A DNA stretch of 64,000 bases, from positions 248,001 through 312,000 of the forward strand of contig JACGCK010000025.1 in the NCBI GenBank assembly GCA_014925825.1, given 5' to 3'. Under the pieces are notes generated by a model, which was given only the letters and a program-made list of their open reading frames with translations, searched no databases and was not told where the DNA came from. The stretch is from Pholiota molesta (lineage: Eukaryota; Basidiomycota; Agaricomycetes; Agaricales; Strophariaceae). Positions 22,893 through 35,799 of the stretch are shown here, one piece after another; positions within the stretch are counted from its first letter, which is position 1; each line of letters starts with the position of its first letter. Both the position numbers and the translations under genes were made by a program.

Positions 22893-23071
22893 CATTGCAT
22901 CATCGCACAGACAGGAACAAGCACTGCCAATCACAATTCTGGTCCGATTTGGGTCTGATATCAACTACAGGTGGTCTCGTAAAGTGTGAGTGAGTGTTTC
23001 TAATTCAATTTGGAGACTTTTGCTGACCATGTCATTATTAGAACATGATCTCAACACTTGTATCTCATTTT
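22893..23071 (+). other. Segment present only in array unit 1
   Basis: About 180 bp between CTGTTCTACCAT and CTTAGTGGTCAG-like sequence is absent from units 2, 3 and 4, where the flanks are joined directly. Short shared words at the borders (CATC...ATCT) suggest a deletion in the ancestor of units 2-4, or an insertion in unit 1. Confidence 0.8.
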
Positions 23072-23506
23072 AGTGGTCAGTGATTTATGTTGGAATGATA
23101 GAAAATGGTCTGATTTGATTTTTGCCTTGCAGATAAAATCCATGAATTCTGAGTTTGAGGAGATTTTGCTTGCTTGGTGAACCGTGAGATTAGCGGAAAT
23201 GACGAATAGGGTTTAAGTACTGCACACAGGATTCACTTGCTCGCACAAAGGGCATGAACTCGGGTGCACAGTAAGTTGTTCATTTTCCCATTTCATTGCA
23301 AGTTGTCTAATTGGAGTCACAGAGTATGCAGTTGCGAGTCGCGCCGCGGCCTTGCCACACACACCACACCGAAATGCGACTGACTGCACTGAATCCTCAT
23401 GGTGAGACAAACAGTTTCATTTCATTGCAACCTATCTAATCATATGTATGTAGAGGTGCTGGGGACAGGTGAGTACACATGTAGGTAAGTAGATAGATGC
23501 GGGGTG

Positions 23507-23538
23507 CCGGTAGCCTTGCCCTTCGGGGTGGGCTAACC
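23507..23538 (+). other. GC-rich hairpin with TTCG loop (in every array unit)
   Basis: GGTAGCCTTGCCC, a TTCG loop and GGGTGGGCTAACC form an imperfect stem of about 12 bp closed by C(TTCG)G, a very stable RNA tetraloop. It lies about 160 bp beyond the stop codon of the minus-strand kinetochore-like gene, so it may sit in that gene's 3' untranslated region or termination zone. Copies occur near 31908, 40263 and 48662. Confidence 0.5.
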
Positions 23539-23696
23539 TCTGCGCGCATTGTACCAGAACCCGACTGGACGTTGTGACCTACGCTCATTTTGAAAAACTT
23601 ACCCCCGTTTAGGCAATTTTATCACTCAAAATCGCAGTTTTCACCTAGGATTCACACCAAAATCAGCCAGAATTCACACCGAAAATATCAATGGAC

Positions 23697-24921
23697 TCAT
23701 CCAGCAACAGCCGCTCGTGCGCGTGCGAGCAGAGCTGCTACCAATCCGTGAGGGTCGTCTACTTGCACATGCGCATCGACCACGTCGCCCGCTTCGACGC
23801 CAAGTTCGTCAAGGCCAGCGGTCTGCACTGCAGCGAGTTTTCGGGTATCAGGTGCAAAGATGAGCGCGATAGTCACCCGATGGGGTGGCGAAGGCGGGGG
23901 CATGTCGATCTTGTATGTCAGTTGAAGCTCGTTCTCTGACACAGAATGGGACTCTTCTAGATTGTTAATTGACCGATGCAGCGCCAGCGAAGCCGAGTAC
24001 CTATGGCGAATGAGCATGGAAAAGGAGGGGAAAATAAAATACCCACCAGTCATAGAGAGGTACGAGCCTGCTATCGTCCTCTTCGAGTTGCGCTGATTTG
24101 ACGGCCTTTTCCGCTTCTGCAGCCTCCAGCCGAAGATTCTCCACGTCCAGCGCGCCTGACTTGACGCGTCCCTTCTCGGCCTTGGCCTTCTGTTTAATGG
24201 CTTGCACCTGATCATTCAGAGTCTGCATTTCGTCAACCTGATCTTGGAGTTTCTGTTCTGCCAGGGGAATTGTAAGTCGCGGCCGGGGATGGGTTTGCCG
24301 TAGAAGTAGGAGGGCTGTCCGGGCATCAATGATTTTTTGGGAGAGAAGAGCAGCGCGATCGGTGGCTTGTTTGACGCGTTGATAATCTAGATAGAGTGTG
24401 AGACGTTAGTTCCTGGCTATGTGCTCGGGTGCGCACCTTCCTCGACCATGGGTCCTAGCAGCCTGATGTTGTTCTGCACCTCTGCCAGTTTGCCCTTCGC
24501 AACCTTCAGCTTCTCTTTCTTCTCTTCGTTTACTTGAGCGAGCTCCTTGTTCTCTTCAGCGGTAACGATAGGAGCATCATCGATATCGCTAACAATGGAC
24601 TTGACGTATTTATCTTTCGCGTTCTGCTCGAGATATTGGAACTTGAGTTTCCGCAGATATGCCTGCATGAAAGATTAGATAATATGTAAGCACATTAAGA
24701 GCACCACGTACTATCTGGTCCGCGACTTCCATGGCAATGATAGCTGGGTCTTTTGACTTGACATTGTCTTCGTCTTCGTCGTCCACCCGATGGGCGTCCA
24801 GTTCCGAGACTTTGTTTACTAGTTGAAGGTCGGCATTCTCGAATCGTGCTTGCAGCGCTTTGGCTGTCTCAACATTCTTCCCGTGCTCTATGTGTTCTAG
24901 AGAGAGTCTCCCGGTAGACAT
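23697..24921 (-). CDS. Coiled-coil kinetochore protein, Sos7-like, 359 aa (unit 1 copy)
   Basis: Four exons, 24712-24921, 24437-24662, 24047-24386 and 23697-24000, join through GT-AG introns of 46-50 bp into an open frame of 359 codons. The ATG precedes STGRLSLEHIEHGKN. Residues about 70-110 contain LRKLKFQYLEQNAKDKY, then VTAEENKELAQ, and a long coiled coil (QVNEEKKEKLKVAKGKLAE; QVQAIKQKAKAEKGR; AEAEKAVKSAQLEE). The C-terminus reads LVPLYDWYSASLALHRS, SVSENELQLTY, then DVVDAHVQVDDPHGLVAA. From memory this order (LKF.YLEQ..K.K, coiled coil, LY.WY...L.LHRS, SENEL.LTY) matches fungal Sos7, a partner of Spc105/KNL1 at the outer kinetochore. Sim4/CENP-K-type proteins are the alternative. The family call is tentative; the gene structure is solid. 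Confidence 0.7.
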
Positions 24922-25164
24922 GGCTCGACTGGATCGTTGAGTTTTCTCAGTCTGGTGTCTGGATTCTGGTGCAAGATTGAGCTAGGATTGAGCTGAAGAT
25001 GAGCGTGACGACGTTTACTTGACGCGCCGAAGAGCACGTGATCGTCTGGACATTGTCACAACCATCATAGGGGCTTGTGACATATTCTGGACGGAGCAAC
25101 CACCATCACCCACACTACACCAGGCCTGTACCACGCCATAGAGTCCCAAGATACTCTGATAAGG
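24922..25164. promoter_or_regulatory. Inter-gene region spanning the unit junction
   Basis: This stretch separates the minus-strand kinetochore-like gene from the plus-strand GC-rich locus of the next unit, and contains the unit boundary at 25103/25104. If the GC-rich locus is transcribed, the two would share a divergent promoter. The equivalent regions are 33302-33541 and 41678-41921. It contains a CACGTG word (25035-25040), an E-box type site. Confidence 0.4.
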
Positions 25165-27430
25165 ACGCTCTGGTCTTGACTTTGCAGACACAACCTCCGC
25201 TTCCGTGCCTCCGTCTCCCGTTCCGTTCCGTCCTGCTCTCTGCGTCTCCGTCTCCGCGTCTCCGCATCCCGCGTCCCGAGCCCCCGTCCACTCCCGCCTA
25301 CGCGCCCCAGGACGCGCTCGGAAACTCACCAACGCAAGAACGACGACTATGGCCACCCCTACCACGCCAACGGGGTCTTGCCCGTGCGCGATCGCGATCA
25401 TCTTACCAGGTCCCTCTGCGATGCGATGTGCGCCGAATAACTAACCTCACCTCTGTCACCAACCTCGGAACGTCGCAACCACGCAACATCAACCGCCCAG
25501 GGCACGACAGCCCGCACACCCAGCGACGGAGGCACAACATCGACGCGTCGGGTCGTACAACGATATCGCTACCGCAACCTCGTTACCGTCGTGCTCAACT
25601 TACCAGTGGCAGCAGCACCTCCAGAGCCGTATGCATACTACTACGGACGGAACTTGATGCGCCGGCGAGCGCGAGGAGGGGATCTAGACGACGTCGGGAT
25701 CGTGGTCATTATCGCGCAGCTTCCAGGTACGTGGATCTCGTTACCTCCTCTCAGCATCGCGCTCACAGCAGTGAGGTAGGCAACACTGCGGCGCCGCGAC
25801 GACAACACCACGGACAACGGAATACACGGACACCGGAGCATAGCCAGCAACGTGGCGACGACACTGCGATATGGATGGGCGACTCACGCCATGGTTTGGA
25901 CGCCAACGGCTCGTCTCGCGAGGGTGTTGGGCAGACCTGCACGATAGACGGACACCGGAGCATAGTCAGCAATGGCAGCACGGCGCTGGGATACGAATGG
26001 GCGACTCACGGCATGGCTTGGACAATAACGGCCTGTCTCGCGAGGGACGAGAGTACCGGCGCAGCTGCAAGAAAATGTCAGTGAGCGCTCATTGCCTTCG
26101 CCGTATAGGTATTACTCACAGGGTTATAGCCCCGGCGCCGCCTTTCGTACAGCGCCGCGCCGCGGGATCTCGAGGAGCTACGGACAAGCCGCTGCAACAC
26201 ACGGCAGCCCGGAGGGATCGAAACACGGGTCAACAACGCGACGATCGCCTTCGAGGGCGGCCTACCAGATGCGGAATGAGGATGGAGATCTGCGCGGGCG
26301 CGGCGCAGCGCGAGGGTGTCAGTAAGTGCAGTGCCGATGTGATCGTGCAGGAATGACTTACTGCCACGCGCGCCGGCCTTCTTGCAGCACCCAGACGAGT
26401 GCGCGGAGGGCCTGCGGATGGCGCCTCGTCCTGGCCGATGAACGACAACGCATCGACTCGGCAGTCGAACGTCCGCCGCGAGGCAAACCGGCGTCTGCAA
26501 CACAAGCGCGATACCCGAACGCCGGCGCAGAGTCAGCAACAAAAAACGCGATGTTGGGATACGGGATGCGCGGCTCACGGCGTGGCTCGGACGATAACCG
26601 CTCGACTCGCGAGGAGACGGTGTGCGGCTGTGGGAAACCCTCAGTGAGCGCGAGTTGCCTTTGCCGTATATACGTTACTCACTGCTTGAGGACAGTAGCG
26701 CCGCCTTTCGTTCAGGGACAAGCTCTAGGCGTTACGGACAAGCCACTGCGGCTCACGGCAGCGCGGATGAATCGAAACGCGAGTCAGCAACGCGACGATC
26801 TTCGAGGAGATGGCCAAGGCAGGAGATTCGCGAAGGTGGGCATCAGTGCGGATGGCGGTGAGGAACTACTCACCTGCGTTAGGCCTGAAGCCCTTGTGCG
26901 GCATGCAGACGCGTTTGCGAAGGACGTGGCCCCTCGTCCTGGCCCCTGAACGACGATGCGAACGGCTCGGCTCGGTCCTGAAGAGTCGCCCCCATCTGTT
27001 CCATTTACGAACAAGGTCGACGCGTCAACGACAACAAGCGCAAGGCCGATGGGATGGATGCGCGCACAGGGCGTGCGGGATGGCGCCTCATCCACGATGC
27101 GAACGGCTCCGCTCGGTCTCTGCACCATTGCTCGCTTACCGGCGAGGAGGACGACAGTAGGCGGAAGGCCTCGGTTGGGATGCATGCGAGGACGGCAGGC
27201 ATCCTTGCTGCCTCGGGATACGGATGAGCACGCCCATCAGCACATCCATAGCCTCGACTTACCCTGGGTTTATCCAGCACCGAAACTCGCTGCGCCAGTC
27301 GCGCACCCGCACGGCGCCGGCGTATCGCGCATGATCGGCGACGACGACAGGGCTTGCAGGCGCTATGCGTAGCGGTAAGCGCATCACCGCTGCAGAGGCG
27401 AGCAGCTACCTGCAGACTATGCGTGCGTGA
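25165..27430 (+). other. GC-rich repeat locus (unit 2)
   Basis: Copy of the unit 1 locus lacking a 23-base internal repeat near 26780 and with a few substitutions. The 335-codon frame runs from a GTG at 25077 to 26084 and has no ATG start of its own, so it may be several exons read through. Coding potential is uncertain. Confidence 0.4.
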
Positions 27431-30400
27431 GCGCGAAGGGTTACCTGTCGAGGGAGGATAAGGTTAATGCCGTTATGTGCTGTAGTCGGCGTAAGGTGCG
27501 GCGCGTTAATGATCAAATTGGTCACTTATGAATGACAAGAGCTCACTTGTAGGACACGCGGACCATATCGCCATTGATGAGCGAAAGTGCGGCGGATTCA
27601 AGAGCGAGCTCGGTGAGATAGAGGAAGAAGAGGAGGAGAGGAGAGAAGAGAAGAGGAAAGGAGAGCGGGATGAGGGAAAGGGAGAGATAATCCGTAGCCT
27701 TATATATGTCTTTGGTAGCTGTGTACGTACATAGAATGAAAATGGTGACATTGGAAACATTTCGTCCAGGGACCGCGTACGCTAAGCGAATATCAATCCG
27801 CGTCTCCTCCCCCGTTTTCTCGTCAGCGTCCGTTGCTTATCATTGCCCGTGTCTGTAGACCATACCAGTTATCAATAGATAACTCATAGCCCAATTTTAT
27901 TATGACTAGAATACAGAAAAGCGAGCTGTTTATCATGTTTTATTCGTTATTGAGGATGAAGTCCATGTTTCCAGAAATTCCACCTTTTCACAATTGCGAA
28001 TCTCGTCCGCACAGCGGCCAAGTATACTCGCTACCAACCCGACCAACAGTTCTTGACCCAGTAGGACATATTCCCATGTCGTAAAACTACTGGGAAATGG
28101 CACTATATTGCTTCTTTCATGCATTGCCCCGAACCTAAGCATCCAGGAAATGCATCGATTTGCAGGCGGAAAGTTGAAGCGCGCTTCTTCGCTGGTAACG
28201 CACCCGAGAAGACCCTTGATGGCATTAGTAACGGCCTTCTACGTGGTTTTTTTCAGGTCCCCGTGCGATGCCCAATGGGCTGGAAATGCGAAACGGGGTG
28301 GGAGGAGAGGTCATGTTCGGTACAGGTATCCTTGCCTGCCCCAATCTGACCACTTCTGGTGTCCGATAGAGTCGCATTCGGGCTACGTATTACCATACGT
28401 TTTAGGCTCCCGGATGGAATTGAGACGGACGCGCTTTGCAAACTCTGAGATTCAATTGATTGCATCTTGATTTCTGTCGTCTCGTACATCCCGCTGCATC
28501 GCGGTTGTAGCGATCAGAAAAAGTGTGAGTACTATAGACATGTATGCCCTGCCATAAGTTGGATACATTTAAGAATCAAATGGCGGATTGGGCGAGGAGG
28601 AAGGCATTGTGATCAAAGTGCTAAATATATGAATGCCCGTCTCTGTTGAACTGGAATAGAAAATTCAATTCGTAGGCAATTGTATACAGCTAACAATAAC
28701 TACGGCTGCCTTCTTATGTGTACTCAAATGTGCGCAATCTTGTGAGCATGTGGATTGCGCCATATTCAGCACGGGCGCCTAAAACAGTGGCACGATTCGC
28801 ACGGCGCTTGGCCTCATTCGTGCGCGGCAATAAGCTACCAACGGTGTCTAAAAGGAAGCGTCCCTCCTATTCAACCGTAATGACAATGACCAGCTGAACT
28901 GAGACCGTGCAAACACAGGAACTATTCCATTACTTACTGTAGTGCAAAATGTTGAACTTGCAATGGCCTAAATTACTTGCTCGGTACTCATTTTTCAATG
29001 GAATATTCCTCATTGCAAAAGAGAAAGCGGTTGAAAGAGACCGTTGCTTTTGCTACAAGACGCAGAAGAGGATTCCGGAAGGTGATATTGAGCAATGACC
29101 GAACACGCATCAGTGGCACAGATGATGTCATTTCCGGCCAATCGCCCGGTACCTTGCGCGCGGATGCTCAATGTCAATCTAAGTACGTGATATCTAGGTA
29201 CTTTCTTGCAGTTCATTCTCTCCCCAGAAATTAGAATCTATGCAAATAGATAGGCCACACCCATTGGGTGTGTTGTAATTCGAATGGGATACAAATGATG
29301 TTATAACTTTTATTAAGCCGCTCGCAACGCTTCAACCTTGCGGGTACAATCACCCAAAGTATACCGCACCCTTATGCGTCCCACGCGAGGCGCGTTGTTC
29401 ACCGTTAGTCATTCCAAATTTGAAATTGTGAGTGACGAGAGGTAGCTTTTCGGGTGAGGTCGCGACGGGTGTGATCCTCAAGGGCGAGAAGAAGTTACAA
29501 AATTTCCGCTGGTTGCTACAAATAAAAACTGTGTACACGCCGTATCTTTTCTCCGAAATGCGAAATCTTGGCAATTTATTTGGCAACCACATAGCTTAAA
29601 CGTTGATGAAATTAGATGATATTGCCACTCGCAATGCTTCCATCTTGCGCAGAATTACGTCTGCCGTACATAGCTTAAATTTTGATGACATTGTCGCTCG
29701 CAATACTTCAACCCTGCATAGCTATTGTAATGGATTCTGTTTTCAGTAGCAAAGATCTCATTGGAATATACACAAGAAATATTGTTTGCCGGGCAAGTAG
29801 CAGTGCGAGATACTCGTTTAGGATATATTCCGTCACTAGTAATATATTGCCAATGCTTCTGATGACGTTAGCAGAAAGAAGCGGTGTTTTTTAGATTTAC
29901 GGCGGTGATTTGGGGATGGAGGCGACGATGTGGATTCCATTATGTACTTGGCTTTTTGTTGTGTCCGTGAATACCGTGCATGGTTGTTGAATTTAGTGGC
30001 CTGATCGGATCCGATTCAGTGATATTGAAGCAGCTAGAAGGAATTCTAGTTACATTTGGGTGGTATTACAGGATTATGTATAAGGGAAGATTTTCTAATC
30101 TTGGAGATGATTCATGAATAATATGGAATGAGATGCAGATGGTTTGTGGAAGGTCTAACTCAGAGAATTATAAAGAAAAGAAATATATTGCAGTGGATAA
30201 AATGTTATCAAGATAAAAAAAGCAAGGAATAGAAGGCTCGGGCAGGACATGAGTACAGAGTGACGAGGAAGGTTTATCCCTGAGCGGTGACCGGTGACCG
30301 GTGATTTTGCAGGGGTCGGGACCAGTAACAGTAGTTTGAGTCTAAGTATTATGCCTCTGGATTTGCCGTGTATTCGTGATCGGAGAAATGGTGATGGAGA

Positions 30401-32095
30401 CGTGGAAGAATTGGTCCGGCTTGGCCTTCTAGGAGTATAAAGGCTAGAAATTTTTGGACAAGATGCGCACCATTCTAGCCTGTCCTAATGCTACATTATA
30501 TTCCTATTCTCTGACCACAGTGTGCTGCTACCCAGGTGTCACCATATCCTAGTAAGTACCTCTGTCACATATTTTGTTTTCCAAAGAACGCAAACTGATC
30601 GAAGTTATCTCTAGCTTTGATCCTAATCTCCAAATTAGCGCCCGTGCATAGCAGAAGGCTAGCTTCTCTGGACTACATCGGTCGGTCCCAGTTCTAATTT
30701 GATTTTCGAGTTCCCGCGGCTGATGAGATCAATCTTCCATGCAGCAGCCGCCTTGAGTCCTTTTAGCGCCTGTGCATAGCAGAAGATTAGCTTCTGGTTG
30801 CACACACATGGGTCAGTCCCCAGTCTTAATTCGATTTTCGGAGTTCCCGCCGGCGGCCGCTGACGACATTAACCTTCCATGCAGTGGCCTTTAGCACCCG
30901 TGCATAGCAGAAGGTTCGCTTCTGGTTGCACACATCCACATGTCAATCACATAGGTCAGTCCCCAACTCTAATTTGATTTTCTGAGTTCCCGCGGCTGAC
31001 GACATTAACCTTTCACGCAGCAGCCTTATGATTCAAATAGTATGTGATGGATTTGAATGTATCATGTCGTTATAGCACTAATTGGGTGGCTCCTGTTTTA
31101 ATTCGACTTTTGGAATTCCGCGAGCAACACAGACTGATATGGTATGTGATAGCTGAATATGCTATGTTGTTGCTAGCTCAAATTCTAATTAGATTTTTGG
31201 ATTTCCGGCGAGCAATGTTACAGGCTTGCATTCCCAGTGTACGTGTTTTTACTTTAGTGAAATATCACAGCCTTATTATATTCAAATCAGATCTTTGGGT
31301 TTCCTGCAGATCACCCTCCAGTTCCATCAGGAACATGCTTGTCCCGCCACGTTGGAGGGTTCAAACTGATTTATTTTTCACTGAACACGACGATACCGCC
31401 GGCATTGCAGAAACCACACCATCACCCTCGGATCAAACATCCCCAAGACCTTGCTGTTCTACCATCACATCTTAGTGGTCAGTGATTTATGTTGGAATGA
31501 TAGAAAATGGTCTGATTTGATTTTTGCCTTGCAGATAAAATCCATGAATTCTGAGTTTGAGGAGATTTTGCTTGCTTGGTGAACCGTGAGATTAGCGGAA
31601 ATGACGAATAGGGTTTAAGTACTGCACACAGGATTCACTTGCTCGCACAAAGGGCATGAACTCGGGTGCACAGTAAGTTGTTCATTTTCCCATTTCATTG
31701 CAAGTTGTCTAATTGGAGTCACAGAGTATGCAGTTGCGAGTCGCGCCGCGGCCTTGCCACACACACCACACCGAAATGCGACTGACTGCACTGAATCCTC
31801 ATGGTGAGACAAACAGTTTCATTTCATTGCAACCTATCTAATCATATGTATGTAGAGTGCTGGGACAGGTGAGTACACATGTAGTAAGTAGATAGATGCG
31901 GGGTGCCGGTAGCCTTGCCCTTCGGGGTGGGCTAACCTCTGCGCGCATTGTACCAGAACCCGACTGGACGTTGTGACCTACGCTCATTTTGAAAAACTTA
32001 CCCCCGTTTAGGCAATTTTATCACTCAAAATCGCAGTTTTCACCTAGGATTCACACCAAAATCAGCCAGAATTCACACCGAAAATATCAATGGAC

Positions 32096-33301
32096 TCATC
32101 CAGCAACAGCCGCTCGTGCGCGTGCGAGCAGAGCTGCTACCAATCGTGAGGGTCGTCTACTTGCACATGCGCATCGACCACGTCGCCCGCTTCGACGCCA
32201 AGTTCGTCAAGGCCAGCGGTCTGCACTGCAGCGAGTTTTCGGGTATCAGGTGCAAGATGAGCGCGATAGTCACCCGATGGGGTGGCGAAGGCGGGGCATG
32301 TCGATCTTGTATGTCAGTTGAAGCTCGTTCTCTGACACAGAATGGGACTCTTCTAGATTGTAATTGACCGATGCAGCGCCAGCGAAGCCGAGTACCTATG
32401 GCGAATGAGCATGGAAAAGGAGGGAAAATAAAATACCCACCAGTCATAGAGAGGTACGAGCCTGCTATCGTCCTCTTCGAGTTGCGCTGATTTGACGGCC
32501 TTTTCCGCTTCTGCAGCCTCCAGCCGAAGATTCTCCACGTCCAGCGCGCCTGACTTGACGCGTCCCTTCTCGGCCTTGGCCTTCTGTTTAATGGCTTGCA
32601 CCTGATCATTCAGAGTCTGCATTTCGTCAACTGATCTTGGAGTTTCTGTTCTGCCAGGGGAATTGTAAGTCGCGCCGGGATGGGTTTGCCGTAGAAGTAG
32701 GAGGGCTGTCCGGGCATCAATGATTTTTTGGGAGAGAAGAGCAGCGCGATCGGTGGCTTTTGACGCGTTGATAATCTAGATAAGTGTGAGACGTTAGTTC
32801 CTGGCTATGTGCTCGGGTGCGCACCTTCCTCGACCATGGGTCCTAGCAGCCTGATGTTGTTCTGCACCTCTGCCAGTTTGCCCTTCGCAACCTTCAGCTT
32901 CTCTTTCTTCTCTTCGTTTACTGAGCGAGCTCCTTGTTCTCTTCAGCGGTAACATAGGAGCATCATCGATATCGCTAACAATGGACTTGACGTATTTATC
33001 TTTCGCGTTCTGCTCGAGATATTGGAACTTGAGTTTCCGCAGATATGCCTGCATGAAAGATTAGATAATATGTAAGCACATTAAGGCACCACGTATATCT
33101 GGTCCGCGACTTCCATGGCAATGATAGCTGGGTCTTTTGACTTGACATTGTCTTGTCTTCGTCGTCCACCCGATGGGGTCCAGTTCCGAGACTTTGTTTA
33201 CTAGTTGAAGGTCGGCTTCTCGAATCGTGCTTGCAGCGCTTTGGCTGTCTCAACATTCTTCCCGTGCTCTATGTGTTCTAGAGAGAGTTCCCGGTAGACA
33301 T
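32096..33301 (-). pseudogene. Sos7-like kinetochore gene, frame broken (unit 2 copy)
   Basis: Same gene as the unit 1 copy, but with some 15 single-base deletions and no insertions, for example near 32143, 32253, 32296, 32629, 32675, 32922, 32953, 33155, 33216 and 33290. The breaks are spread evenly over exons, introns and flanks, which argues for uncorrected read errors rather than relaxed selection. If the bases are truly missing, this copy cannot make the protein. Confidence 0.75.
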
Positions 33302-33541
33302 GGCTCGACTGGATCGTTGAGTTTTCTCAGTCTGGTGTCTGGATTCTGGTGCAAGATTGAGCTAGGATTGAGCTGAGATGAGCGTGACGACGTTTACTTG
33401 ACGCGCCGAGAGCACGTATCGTCTGGACATTGTCAATACCATCATAGGGGCTTGTGACATATTCTGGACGGAGCAACCACCATCACCCACACTACACCAG
33501 GCCTGTACCACGCCATAGAGTCCCAAGATACTCTGATAAGG

Positions 33542-35799
33542 ACGCTCTGGTCTTGACTTTGCAGACACAACCTCCGCTTCCGTGCCTCCGTCTCCCGTTC
33601 CGTTCCGTCCTGCTCTCTGCGTCTCCGTCTCCGCGTCTCCGCATCCCGCGTCCCGAGCCCCCGTCCACTCCCGCCTACGCGCCCCAGGACGCGCTCGGAA
33701 ACTCACCAACGCAAGAACGACGACTATGGCCACCCCTACCACGCCAACGGGGTCTTGCCCGTGCGCGATCGCGATCATCTTACCAGGTCCCTCTGCGATG
33801 CGATGTGCGCCGAATAACTAACCTCACCTCTGTCACCAACCTCGGAACGTCGCAACCACGCAACATCAACCGCCCAGGGCACGACAGCCCGCACACCCAG
33901 CGACGGAGGCACAACATCGACGCGTCGGGTCGTACAACGATATCGCTACCGCAACCTCGTTACCGTCGTGCTCAACTTACCAGTGGCAGCAGCACCTCCA
34001 GAGCCGTATGCATACTACTACGGACGGAACTTGATGCGCCGGCGAGCGCGAGGAGGGGATCTAGACGACGTCGGGATCGTGGTCATTATCGCGCAGCTTC
34101 CAGGTACGTGGATCTCGTTACCTCCTCTCAGCATCGCGCTCACAGCAGTGAGGTAGGCAACACTGCGGCGCCGCGACGACAACACCACGGACAACGGAAT
34201 ACACGGACACCGGAGCATAGCCAGCAACGTGGCGACGACACTGCGATATGGATGGGCGACTCACGCCATGGTTTGGACGCCAACGGCTCGTCTCGCGAGG
34301 GTGTTGGGCAGACCTGCACGATAGACGGACACCGGAGCATAGTCAGCAATGGCAGCACGGCGCTGGGATACGAATGGGCGACTCACGGCATGGCTTGGAC
34401 AATAACGGCCTGTCTCGCGAGGGACGAGAGTACCGGCGCAGCTGCAAGAAAATGTCAGTGAGCGCTCATTGCCTTCGCCGTATAGGTATTACTCACAGGG
34501 TTATAGCCCCGGCGCCGCCTTTCGTACAGCGCCGCGCCGCGGGATCTCGAGGAGCTACGGACAAGCCGCTGCAACACACGGCAGCCCGGAGGGATCGAAA
34601 CACGGGTCAACAACGCGACGATCGCCTTCGAGGGCGGCCTACCAGATGCGGAATGAGGATGGAGATCTGCGCGGGCGCGGCGCAGCGCGAGGGTGTCAGT
34701 AAGTGCAGTGCCGATGTGATCGTGCAGGAATGACTTACTGCCACGCGCGCCGGCCTTCTTGCAGCACCCAGACGAGTGCGCGGAGGGCCTGCGGATGGCG
34801 CCTCGTCCTGGCCGATGAACGACAACGCATCGACTCGGCAGTCGAACGTCCGCCGCGAGGCAAACCGGCGTCTGCAACACAAGCGCGATACCCGAACGCC
34901 GGCGCAGAGTCAGCAACAAAAAACGCGATGTTGGGATACGGGATGCGCGGCTCACGGCGTGGCTCGGACGATAACCGCTCGACTCGCGAGGAGACGGTGT
35001 GCGGCTGTGGGAAACCCTCAGTGAGCGCGAGTTGCCTTTGCCGTATATACGTTACTCACTGCTTGAGGACAGTAGCGCCGCCTTTCGTTCAGGGACAAGC
35101 TCTAGGCGTTACGGACAAGCCACTGCGGCTCACGGCAGCGCGGATGAATCGAAACGCGAGTCAGCAACGCGACGATCTTCGAGGAATGGCCAAGGCAGGA
35201 GATTCGCGAAGGTGGCATCAGTGCGGATGGCGGTGAGGAACTACTCACCTGCGTTAGGCCTGAAGCCCTTGTGCGGCATGCAGACGCGTTTGCGAAGGAC
35301 GTGGCCCTCGTCCTGGCCCCTGAACGACGATGCGAACGGCTCGGCTCGGTCCTGAAGAGTCGCCCCATCTGTTCCATTTACGAACAAGGTCGACGCGTCA
35401 ACGACAACAAGCGCAAGCCGATGGATGGATGCGCGCACAGGGCGTGCGGGATGGCGCCTCATCCACGATGCGAACGGCTCCGCTCGGTCTCTGCACCATT
35501 GCTCGCTTACCGGCGAGGAGGACGACAGTAGCGGAAGGCCTCGGTTGGGATGCATGCGAGGACGGCAGGCATCCTTGCTGCCTCGGGATACGGATGAGCA
35601 CGCCCATCAGCACATCCATAGCCTCGACTTACCCTGGGTTTATCCAGCACCGAAACTCGCTGCGCCAGTCGCGCACCCGCACGGCGCCGGCGTATCGCGC
35701 ATGATCGGCGACGACGACAGGCTTGCAGGCGCTATGCGTAGCGGTAAGCGCATCACCGCTGCAGAGGCGAGCAGCTACCTGCAGACTATGCGTGCGTGA
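33542..35799 (+). other. GC-rich repeat locus (unit 3)
   Basis: Identical to the unit 2 copy until about 35.18 kb. Single-base losses after that point (for example GGAGATGG read as GGAATGG, and GTGGGCATC read as GTGGCATC) shift every frame. Coding potential is uncertain. Confidence 0.4.

Larger units (their letters stand above)
16499..25103 (+). repeat. Tandem array unit 1 (8605 bp)
   Basis: This is the first of four head-to-tail copies. Identity with the next unit begins abruptly at the word CATCACCCACACTACACC. It differs from units 2-4 by scattered substitutions, by small insertions (for example a repeated CGCTTTGCAGG near 19860 and 23 extra bases near 18180), and by a segment of about 180 bp at 22893-23071 that the other units lack. 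Content in order: GC-rich locus, purine-rich tract, AT-rich non-coding DNA with short repeats, and the minus-strand kinetochore-like gene. Confidence 0.95.
25104..33480 (+). repeat. Tandem array unit 2 (8377 bp)
   Basis: Near-identical to units 3 and 4 in its first 6 kb. From about 31.1 kb to the end it carries many single-base deletions relative to its sister units, with no matching insertions. This includes the whole kinetochore-like gene, whose frame is broken repeatedly. The pattern looks like uncorrected sequencing error, although real decay of one copy cannot be excluded. Confidence 0.95.

Noticed and set aside
23213..23410. 65-codon minus-strand frame with two CxxC pairs, present in all four units
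   Set aside because: It begins with TTG, not ATG, and its conservation only reflects near-identity of the units. The cysteine pairs alone do not make a zinc finger.
25077..26084. 335-codon plus-strand frame in units 2-4
   Set aside because: It starts at GTG, crosses intron-like segments and is Arg/Ser-rich as expected from GC-rich DNA. Kept only as part of the uncertain GC-rich locus.
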